From: Streptomyces sp. NRRL S-646
GTDB lineage: Bacteria; Actinomycetota; Actinomycetes; Streptomycetales; Streptomycetaceae
Direction: 5' to 3'
Length of the DNA stretch: 64,000 nt
NCBI RefSeq assembly: GCF_000720765.1
Contig: NZ_JODC01000033.1
Span: 36,552 to 100,551 of the forward strand
The position numbers and the translations under genes are program-made. The notes below the pieces were generated by a model, which saw only the letters and a list, made by a program, of their open reading frames with translations, had not been told where the DNA came from and did not search any database. Positions 30,138-36,358 of the stretch are shown here, in pieces (position 1 is the stretch's first letter; each line of letters starts with the position of its first letter).

Positions 30138-30174
30138 CGCAACACTCCGCTGCACATGTTGCGCTTGCTGCAAC
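30138..30174. promoter_or_regulatory. LysR-type binding boxes between the LysR gene and ilvC
   Basis: GTTGC-GCTTGCT-GCAAC (30158-30174) is a perfect inverted repeat with the T-N11-A spacing of LysR boxes. It overlaps a second inverted repeat, CGCAACA (30138-30144) with TGTTGCG (30157-30163). Two adjacent sites are what an IlvY-type activator would need. Confidence 0.6.
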
Positions 30175-30200
30175 GAACTCCCGGAGCCTACAACTCGACC

Positions 30201-31670
30201 ATGACCTCCACCGCGTACACCTCCCGCGTGTTCCCTCTCGAAACGATGCACGTGCCCGGCGGCACCGAGACCATCCTGCGCGGCGGCCGGCACCTCTTCC
30301 CGCTGCTGCCGCAGGCCTTCGCCGGCGTCGGCCGCATCGGCGTCATCGGCTGGGGCCCGCAGGGCCGCGCCCAGGCCCTCAACCTGCGCGACTCGCTCGC
30401 CGGTACAGACATTCAAGTGGCCGTCGGACTGCGCCCGGGCTCCGCGTCGGCCGCCGACGCCCGCGCCCACGGCTTCACGGAGGAGAACGGCACACTCGGC
30501 GACTGGCTCGCCGTCACAGCCGAAAGCGACCTGCTGATCCTCCTGATCGCGGACGCCGCCCTCGCCGCCCACCACCAGCAGATCTTCGCCGCCCTCAAGC
30601 CCGGCGCCGTGATCGGCCTCTCGCACGGCTTCCTGCTCGGCCATCTCCGGGAAACCGGCGGGGAGTTCCCGTCCGGACACGGAGTGATCGCCGTGTGCCC
30701 CAAGGGCATGGGCGACTCCGTGCGCCGCCTGTACCAGCAGGGCGAGCAGATCAACGGCGCAGGAATCAACAGCAGTTACGCCGTCCACGCCGACCCCGAC
30801 GGTCGTGCCGTCGACCTCGCGCTCGGCTGGTCGGTCGCGCTCGGATCGCCGTACACCTTCCGCACCACGCTCGACAGCGAGTACCACTCCGACATCGTCG
30901 GCGAACGAGCCATCCTGCTCGGCGCCGTGCACGGCATCGTCGAGAGCCTCTACACCCGCGCCCGCCTCGACGGCCACAGCCCCGTCAGCGCGTACGAGAA
31001 GACCTGCGAGAACATCACCGGACCGATCGCCCGCACCATCTCGCACAGTGGGCTCCGGGCCGTGCGAGAGGGCCTCGACCCGGCCGGCCGGGACGTCTTC
31101 GACCGCGCGTACACCGCGACGTACGCGCCCGCCCGAGAGATCGTCGCCGAGATCTACGACGAGGTCGCCGACGGCACCGAGCTGCGCAGCGTGATCCTCG
31201 CCGAACGGCGGCTCGGCAGCCGCCCGATGAGCGAGATCGGCGGCTCACCCATGTGGTCGGCCGGCGACGAGGTGCACGCCCGGCGCGGCGAACGCGACCT
31301 GCCGGTCGACCCGTTCACCGCGGGCGTCTTCGTCGCCACCATGACCGCCCAGATCGACGAGTTCGCCGAACGCGGCCACCCCTGGTCGGAGATCGTCAAC
31401 GAGTCCGTCATCGAGGCCGTCGACTCCCTGCTGCCCTACATGCACGCCCGCAACGTCGCCCACATGGTCGACAACTGCTCCCGCACGGCCCGTCTCGGCG
31501 CCCGCCGCTGGGGCCCCCGCTTCCAGTCGGCCTACGAGCAGATCGCCTACCCGGCCGCCGAGCGCCCTGCGGACGAAGCCCTGTTGACGGCCTTCGACAC
31601 CCACCCCGTCCACGAGGCGCTGGCCGCGGCGGCGAAACTGCGGCCGTCCGTGGACATCTCAGTCTCCTGA
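30201..31670 (+). CDS. ilvC: Class II (long, plant-type) ketol-acid reductoisomerase
   Basis: A 489-residue enzyme that converts acetolactate or acetohydroxybutyrate to dihydroxy acids in branched-chain amino acid synthesis, using NADPH and Mg2+. The Rossmann part has IGVIGWGPQGRAQALNLRDS. Strings nearly identical to plastid enzymes follow: GFTEENGTLGD, GLSHGFLLGHL, VIAVCPKGMGDSVRRLYQQG, INGAGINSSYAVH and LGWSVALGSPYTF. The duplicated knotted domain ends with HARNVAHMVDNCSRTARLG and LRPSVDISVS. Most actinobacteria use the short class I enzyme of about 330 residues, so this is probably an additional copy. ATG 30201 is chosen; a start at 30156 would overlap the LysR boxes. Confidence 0.9.
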   Translation: MTSTAYTSRVFPLETMHVPGGTETILRGGRHLFPLLPQAFAGVGRIGVIGWGPQGRAQALNLRDSLAGTDIQVAVGLRPGSASAADARAHGFTEENGTLGDWLAVTAESDLLILLIADAALAAHHQQIFAALKPGAVIGLSHGFLLGHLRETGGEFPSGHGVIAVCPKGMGDSVRRLYQQGEQINGAGINSSYAVHADPDGRAVDLALGWSVALGSPYTFRTTLDSEYHSDIVGERAILLGAVHGIVESLYTRARLDGHSPVSAYEKTCENITGPIARTISHSGLRAVREGLDPAGRDVFDRAYTATYAPAREIVAEIYDEVADGTELRSVILAERRLGSRPMSEIGGSPMWSAGDEVHARRGERDLPVDPFTAGVFVATMTAQIDEFAERGHPWSEIVNESVIEAVDSLLPYMHARNVAHMVDNCSRTARLGARRWGPRFQSAYEQIAYPAAERPADEALLTAFDTHPVHEALAAAAKLRPSVDISVS

Positions 31671-31704
31671 GGTCGTTGTCAGTGGCGGCGGTTAGCCTGC
31701 GGGC

Positions 31705-32232
31705 ATGATCGAGACGACCGGCGACGACCGCCGCTTTCCGCCCGCCCTGGCCGCCGTGGCCGAGGTGGCGTTCGACTACGACGACGGCGAGGGCATCGAC
31801 TTCGAGCCCTACAACGCCTTCGACTCCGCGGAGGAGACCACCGACTGGATCCGTCACTGGACCGGCAACCACGAGCTGGACGGCGACGCCTACCGGGTCT
31901 TCGGACAGGACGGCACCGGAGGCCTCGTCGCCCTCTGGTGCGTGCGGCCCGGTCGGCCACTCGCGGAACAGCCCGTGGTGTTCCTGGGGTCGGAGGGGGA
32001 GCGGGGTGTCGTCGCCGGAAACCTTTCCGACTTCCTGTGGGTGCTGGCCGACGGCCTGGGCCCGATGGAGGTCATCGAGTACGAGCAGCGCGAGGCCCGC
32101 CCGAACCCGACGCTGGCCGAACTGGCCGACAGGCACGCCGGCACCCCGCGCCGGACCGCCCGGGAGATCATCGCCGAGGCGCAGGCCGAGTTCCCGGCCT
32201 TCTCCGAGGACCTGGACGAGCTCTGCCGTTGA
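31705..32232 (+). CDS. Conserved small acidic protein, SMI1/KNR4 (SUKH)-like
   Basis: A 175-residue soluble, acidic protein with no signal peptide or membrane segment. The pattern of a Trp/Asp-rich first half (YDDGEGIDFEPYNAF, YRVFGQDGTGGLVALW) and VVFLGSEGERGVVAGNLSDF is like SUKH-superfamily proteins, which often serve as immunity proteins against polymorphic toxins. No toxin gene is adjacent here, so an orphan immunity or housekeeping role is possible. It starts at ATG 31705 and ends nine bases before the convergent tautomerase gene. The family call is based on overall character and is moderate. Confidence 0.6.
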   Translation: MIETTGDDRRFPPALAAVAEVAFDYDDGEGIDFEPYNAFDSAEETTDWIRHWTGNHELDGDAYRVFGQDGTGGLVALWCVRPGRPLAEQPVVFLGSEGERGVVAGNLSDFLWVLADGLGPMEVIEYEQREARPNPTLAELADRHAGTPRRTAREIIAEAQAEFPAFSEDLDELCR

Positions 32233-32241
32233 CGCAGCCGA

Positions 32242-32637
32242 TCAGATGTCGGCCGCCTGGAGGTACTGTGCCACCCCGTGCCCGAGCGACCAGTCGGCCG
32301 ACCCGTTCTCGGTCACGGTGACGAAGACGTTCCGCGGCTCGGTCCCCGCGTAGGCCTGCGCCAGTTCGGCGATCCGCCGGTACAACGCCTGCTTCTGAGC
32401 AGCCGTGCGGCCGGAGCGCATGGTGATCGCGACATAGACGATGCCGTGGTCGCGCTGCACGCCGAGGTAACTGCCGTACCGCAGCGTGCTGTTGGTGCCG
32501 TCGTGGCCGACCAGGATCTGGAAGTGGTCGTCGGCGGGAATGCCGAGCGTCTCCACCAAAGCCTCGTGCACGGCTTGGCCGAGCGCGTCGAGGCGTGTGG
32601 CGTCGGCTCCCAGTGCGTCGATACGGACCAGAGGCAT
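32242..32637 (-). CDS. 4-Oxalocrotonate tautomerase-family protein
   Basis: A 131-residue protein starting MPLVRIDALG, so a proline becomes the N-terminal residue after methionine removal, as the tautomerase mechanism requires. GIVYVAITMRSGRTAAQKQA and VFVTVTENGSADWSLG match the tautomerase fold (MIF/4-OT superfamily, long form). It is the last gene of a five-gene minus-strand operon and begins 22 bp after the phosphotriesterase-family gene. A role in isomerising an unsaturated keto acid or a similar catabolite is family-based; the substrate is unknown. Confidence 0.82.
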   Translation of the reverse strand: MPLVRIDALGADATRLDALGQAVHEALVETLGIPADDHFQILVGHDGTNSTLRYGSYLGVQRDHGIVYVAITMRSGRTAAQKQALYRRIAELAQAYAGTEPRNVFVTVTENGSADWSLGHGVAQYLQAADI

Positions 32638-32659
32638 CGGCGGTGGTCCTCCTTTCCGC

Positions 32660-33568
32660 TCAGCGCCACTCGACGGCGAACGCCCGGCCGGGGTTCTCCG
32701 TGAGGACGCGATTGACGAGTTCCTCACCCAGTTCCAGCGCGAGCCGCGGCCGCACTCCGCCCAGCAGATACGGCATCCCCGGACCGCCGTCGACCGACCG
32801 CGCCCCGGCCACCACCGTGTCCCCGCCGAGCAGCAGCCGGTGCCCGAAACCCGCCTCGGTGAGGGCCCGGACCGCGACCGGCATGCGCCAGTCCGTGGCG
32901 TGATGGGCGCGGGACGGGCCGTCGAAAGCCAGCCAGCAGCCCGCCTCGGCGGCCTGCCGCTGGACCACAAGGTCGGGGGAGCGGTTGAGGTGGCCGAGGA
33001 TCACCCGCTCCGGCGGGACACCCAACTCGCCGCACAGCAGGTCCAGTACGTCGAGCGCACCCGTGCCCATCTCCAGGTGGACGGCGATGGGTGCCCCCGT
33101 CGCGTGGTGGGCCTCGGCCGCCGCGGTCATGGTCCAGCGGGCGTGCGCGTCGAGCGCATGGAAGCCGCCGGCCACCTTGACGAGCCCGGCGCGGACGCCC
33201 GACGTGCCGATGCCGTCGGTGAGTTCGGAGACGAACACGTCGGCAAGCCTGCCGCGCAGCTTCTTGAGCAACTCCGGTGCGTAGTGAGCGGCTTGGTGCA
33301 GTCCGGTCGCGCAGACCACGTGCACGCCGGCTGCCCGGGACAGCAGGGGCAGGTCGGCGGCCCGACGCCCCATCCCCAGAGGCGTCCACTGCACGACGCT
33401 CGCCCCGCCCGCCGCACGGAACGCCTCCAACTCGGCCCGCGCGGCTGAGGCGTCGCTCAGCTCCTGGCCGGGCAGTTGCGGGCTGCTGAGGAAGAGATGG
33501 TCGTGCGCGTCGCACACACCCAGGTCCTCGGGCCGCACGTCCCCCAGCACCGTGCGGACGCTGCTCAC
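32660..33568 (-). CDS. Phosphotriesterase-family metal-dependent hydrolase
   Basis: A 302-residue amidohydrolase-superfamily protein. The metal site begins at GVCDAHDHLFLSS (HxH), and the bridging lysine is in GLVKVAGGFHALDAHA. The remaining ligands are probably in PIAVHLEMGTG, RVILGHLNRSPD and LLLGGDT. This is the layout of the PTE/lactonase family. The start is taken as GTG 33568, which overlaps the stop of the DUF4865 gene (GTGA); GTG 33583 is an alternative with a larger overlap. The adjacent cupin and tautomerase genes suggest breakdown of a lactone or ester compound, but no substrate can be named. Confidence 0.8.
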   Translation of the reverse strand: MSSVRTVLGDVRPEDLGVCDAHDHLFLSSPQLPGQELSDASAARAELEAFRAAGGASVVQWTPLGMGRRAADLPLLSRAAGVHVVCATGLHQAAHYAPELLKKLRGRLADVFVSELTDGIGTSGVRAGLVKVAGGFHALDAHARWTMTAAAEAHHATGAPIAVHLEMGTGALDVLDLLCGELGVPPERVILGHLNRSPDLVVQRQAAEAGCWLAFDGPSRAHHATDWRMPVAVRALTEAGFGHRLLLGGDTVVAGARSVDGGPGMPYLLGGVRPRLALELGEELVNRVLTENPGRAFAVEWR

Positions 33569-34149
33569 CACTGCCGCCCGCACGGCAACTCGTCACGCCC
33601 CGGCGCCGACATGTGCAGCACCTCGAACACGTCGCCCTCGGCCTTCGGCGTGTCGTGCTCCCACAGCGAGAAGTGGACGAGCTCCCAGCGGCTCGAGTCC
33701 ACGGCCGCCGCCGCGAGCACCGCGCCGTCCTCGCCGGCCAGCCGCGCGGTCTCCCGCGCCGCGTCCGCCATGACGTCGGCCAACACCACGCCCTCGGGCA
33801 CCGGTTGACGCCGCCGCACCGCGAACCGCGCCGGTGAGCCGGGGGCGCCGCCCTCCTCGTACGCCAGGCCCGTCCACTGCCGGACCGACGGTCGCCCGAA
33901 GTCGTTGCTGAGCCCCTGGAAGGCGCCGCCCCACAGGAAGGTGTTCATGCCCTCCATGGTGTTCCACAGGTAGAACGGCGCGTACTGGTTGACCGGCGAG
34001 CCATTCACCCCGCGCTCGCGCAGGAGGAACGTCTTGAAGCCGAGGCCCTGCCAGTCGTCCAGCAGATGCCCGATGCGGGCGACCCGGCCGCGGATGATGC
34101 CAGTGTCGTAGTCGGCGGGCAGGGTCAGCTCGTACTGCATGGCGTGCAT
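33565..34149 (-). CDS. DUF4865-family protein
   Basis: A 194-residue protein with the DUF4865 signature: MQYELTLPADYDTGIIRGRV, GLGFKTFLLRERGVNGSPVN, YAPFYLWNTMEGMNTFLWGG and GLSNDFGRPSV. These proteins often sit next to TetR regulators and are distantly reminiscent of small dimeric heme-free monooxygenase folds, though no function is established to my knowledge. ATG 34149 follows GGAGG at six bases. It lies 11 bp after the cupin gene and overlaps the next gene by four bases, so it is tightly co-transcribed. Confidence 0.8.
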   Translation of the reverse strand: MHAMQYELTLPADYDTGIIRGRVARIGHLLDDWQGLGFKTFLLRERGVNGSPVNQYAPFYLWNTMEGMNTFLWGGAFQGLSNDFGRPSVRQWTGLAYEEGGAPGSPARFAVRRRQPVPEGVVLADVMADAARETARLAGEDGAVLAAAAVDSSRWELVHFSLWEHDTPKAEGDVFEVLHMSAPGRDELPCGRQW

Positions 34150-34160
34150 CGGGTGCCTCC

Positions 34161-34556
34161 TCAGGCGGGGTAGTCCTCGAGGCCTACGTGCGCGTCCCAC
34201 TCCGCGGTGGTGCCGTCTTCGGCGGCCTCGACGACCGCGAGATGCGTCATGAAGGTGCGCGGCCCGGCGCCGTGCCAGTGCCACTCGTCCGGCTCGATCC
34301 ACACGGTGTCGCCCGCGCGGATCAACTCCGGTGCACCGCCCTTGCGTTGTACGAGACCCTCGCCCTCCAGGACGTGCAGCACCTGACCGTGCGGATGGCG
34401 GTGCCAGGCGGTGTGGGCGCCGGGTGTGAAGTGGACGTTGAACATGCGCAGCCGGGACGGTGCCGCGGGCGCGGCTATCTCGTCGAGCCACACCGAGCCG
34501 GTGAAGTTCTCCGCCGGGCCCTGCCGGGTGTCGGGGCGCTTCCTGGTGATGTGCAC
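34161..34556 (-). CDS. Single-domain cupin protein
   Basis: A 131-residue cupin. The metal-binding cupin motif 1 is TPGAHTAWHRHPHGQVLHVL with two His and a downstream Glu (EGEGLVQ). Motif 2 is GDTVWIEPDEWHWHGAG. The set GSVWLDEI and SRLRMFNVHFTPGA matches quinol- or carboxymuconolactone-associated cupins found beside TetR regulators. It may be a small oxygenase, an isomerase or a ligand sensor. It starts 12 bp after the TetR gene stop and 11 bp before the DUF4865 gene. Confidence 0.85.
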   Translation of the reverse strand: MHITRKRPDTRQGPAENFTGSVWLDEIAAPAAPSRLRMFNVHFTPGAHTAWHRHPHGQVLHVLEGEGLVQRKGGAPELIRAGDTVWIEPDEWHWHGAGPRTFMTHLAVVEAAEDGTTAEWDAHVGLEDYPA

Positions 34557-34568
34557 AGACCTGAACTC

Positions 34569-35138
34569 CTAACGCGGGGCGAGAAGGGAGAGCAGCCCTC
34601 GGACGCCGGCGTCGAAGGCGGTGGGGGAGCCGGAGGCGCGGGCGAGGACATAACCGCCCTGGACGGTGGCGAGGACGGTCGCGGCGATCTCCTCGCCGTC
34701 CAGCGAGGGCGCGAACTGGCCCTGCTCCTTGCCCTCTTCGACGATCCCGGCGATCTGCTCGCGGATCGCGTCGAGCGTCTCGTCGACCGGTGCGCGCAGC
34801 TCGTCGCTGGCGATGACGTCCGGATCCATCGTGAGCCGCCCGACGGGGCAGCCGCGCAGCACGTCACGCTCGCGCAGCAGATAGGCCTCGATGCGCTCGT
34901 ACGGCGTTCCCGGCCCGCCCAGTACTCCCTCGGCGGTGGCCCGCAACTCCTCGGCCGTCCGCCGGATCGCCGCCAGCGCGAGATCCGGCTTGCCCTTGAA
35001 GTGGTGGTACATGCTGCCCTGTCCGGCGCCCGATCGCTCCAGGATCGCCTTGGGGCTGGTGCCCACGTAACCGCGCTCCCACAGCAGCTCACGGGTGGAC
35101 TCGATCAGCCGGTCCGAGGTGCTCTCCGAGGTGCTCAT
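34569..35138 (-). CDS. TetR-family repressor, first gene of its operon
   Basis: A 189-residue TetR regulator. The HTH (about residues 8-55) contains LIESTRELLWERGYVGTSPK and GAGQGSMYHHFKGKPDLALA, where the YHHFKGK segment is the classic TetR recognition helix end. The C-terminal half includes GCPVGRLTMDPDV, a ligand-domain block of the AcrR/LmrA-like branch. ATG 35138 follows a nearly perfect inverted repeat that could be its own operator. It is followed without a promoter gap by the cupin, DUF4865, hydrolase and tautomerase genes, which it probably represses until a small aromatic or electrophilic inducer appears. Confidence 0.88.
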   Translation of the reverse strand: MSTSESTSDRLIESTRELLWERGYVGTSPKAILERSGAGQGSMYHHFKGKPDLALAAIRRTAEELRATAEGVLGGPGTPYERIEAYLLRERDVLRGCPVGRLTMDPDVIASDELRAPVDETLDAIREQIAGIVEEGKEQGQFAPSLDGEEIAATVLATVQGGYVLARASGSPTAFDAGVRGLLSLLAPR

Positions 35139-35142
35139 GAAC

Positions 35143-35161
35143 CTACTGTACATACTAGTAG
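35143..35161. promoter_or_regulatory. TetR operator candidate
   Basis: CTACT (35143-35147) and AGTAG (35157-35161) form an inverted repeat that contains the perfect palindrome TACTAGTA. It lies five bases upstream of the TetR start codon in an AT-rich stretch. Confidence 0.5.
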
Positions 35162-35324
35162 TTACAGAAGTCGAGCCCTTTGGGAGCAGCGGACCCGACC
35201 CCGTGTACTCCCCGGGAGGTACGCGCACTGCCGCTGGCCGTACGACGACCCGGACCCCTCCCCGGCGGGAGTCTCGAGCCATCACCACAAGACGCACCAC
35301 AGACCGTTCAGGAGATGACCCGAG

Positions 35325-35612
35325 ATGCAGACCCTCGCAGACTGGCACGGCGGCCCCGGCCCGTGGATCCTCTTCTTCCCGCTGATCTGGGCGGCCGTCG
35401 TGATCGGCGTCGTGACCGTCCTGCGCCGCACCGTGTGGCGCGGTCGCGGCGGCCCGTGGCGGGCCATGGGGGACACCCGCCCCTCCGGCGACTCACCCCT
35501 CGCAGTCCTCGGTCGTCGCTTCGCCTCCGGTGAGATCGACGAGGACGAGTACTGGCGCCGACTGTCCGTGCTGGACGAGCAGTTCGGCCGCACCAAGGGC
35601 GGTGCGGCGTGA
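35325..35612 (+). CDS. Small single-span membrane protein with C-terminal SHOCT domain
   Basis: A 95-residue protein. Residues about 12-33 (PWILFFPLIWAAVVIGVVTV) form one membrane helix. The C-terminal SHOCT helix pair reads DSPLAVLGRRFASGEIDEDE then YWRRLSVLDEQF. SHOCT domains often mediate oligomerisation in membrane or stress proteins. It overlaps the ABC ATPase start by four bases, so it is likely made together with the transporter. Its function is unknown. Confidence 0.8.
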   Translation: MQTLADWHGGPGPWILFFPLIWAAVVIGVVTVLRRTVWRGRGGPWRAMGDTRPSGDSPLAVLGRRFASGEIDEDEYWRRLSVLDEQFGRTKGGAA

Positions 35613-36358
35613 CCACCACGACCGCCGTCCGCACGGCCGCCCGGGTCGTCGACGCCGTGAAGGTGTACGGCCGCGGCGACACCGAGGTGAGGGCCCTGGA
35701 CGGGGTGAGCGTCGACTTCCCGGTCGGCCGCTTCACCGCGATCATGGGACCCTCGGGCTCCGGAAAGTCCACCCTGATGCACTGCGCGGCGGGCCTCGAC
35801 ACACTCAGCTCGGGCACCGCGTACATCGGTGACACCGACCTCGGCGGGCTCGACGACCGCCGGCTCACCCTGCTGCGCCGCGACCGCCTCGGCTTCGTCT
35901 TCCAGGCGTTCAACCTGGTGCCGACGCTGAGCGTCGCGGAGAACATCACGCTGCCCCTGGACCTCGCGGGCGGCAAGGGCGACCCGGAGTGGATCGAGGC
36001 GCTCATCGACGTCGTCGGCCTGCGCGACCGCCTCCACCACCGGCCCTCAGAACTCTCCGGCGGGCAGCAGCAACGCGTCGCCGTGGCACGGGCGTTCGCC
36101 GGGCAGCCCGACGTCGTCTTCGCCGACGAGCCCACCGGCAACCTCGATTCCCGCTCCGGCGAGGAGGTCCTCGGCCTGCTCGGCCGCGCGGTGCGCCAGA
36201 CCTCCCGCACCGTCGTCATGGTCACCCACGACCCGGTCGCCGCAGCCCACGCCGACGAGGTCGTCTTCCTCGCCGACGGACGCCTGGTCGACCGCATGGA
36301 ATCCCCGACCGCCGACAAGGTCCTGGACCGCATGAAAGCCCTCGAGGTGCCGTCATGA
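35609..36358 (+). CDS. ABC transporter ATP-binding protein (LolD/MacB type)
   Basis: A 249-residue ABC ATPase. Walker A GPSGSGKST (about residues 47-55), Q-loop LGFVFQAFNLVPTL, signature LSGGQQQRVAVARAF, Walker B VVFADEPTGNLDS and the switch His in VTHD. The Q-loop FNLVPTL and the TGNLDS pair are typical of the LolD/MacB/FtsE subfamily, which pairs with FtsX-like permeases working by mechanotransmission. It starts with GTG inside the end of the SHOCT gene, and its own stop overlaps the permease start (ATGA). Likely role: export or extrusion of a lipid, peptide or drug, or signalling across the membrane. Confidence 0.92.
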   Translation: MTTTTAVRTAARVVDAVKVYGRGDTEVRALDGVSVDFPVGRFTAIMGPSGSGKSTLMHCAAGLDTLSSGTAYIGDTDLGGLDDRRLTLLRRDRLGFVFQAFNLVPTLSVAENITLPLDLAGGKGDPEWIEALIDVVGLRDRLHHRPSELSGGQQQRVAVARAFAGQPDVVFADEPTGNLDSRSGEEVLGLLGRAVRQTSRTVVMVTHDPVAAAHADEVVFLADGRLVDRMESPTADKVLDRMKALEVPS

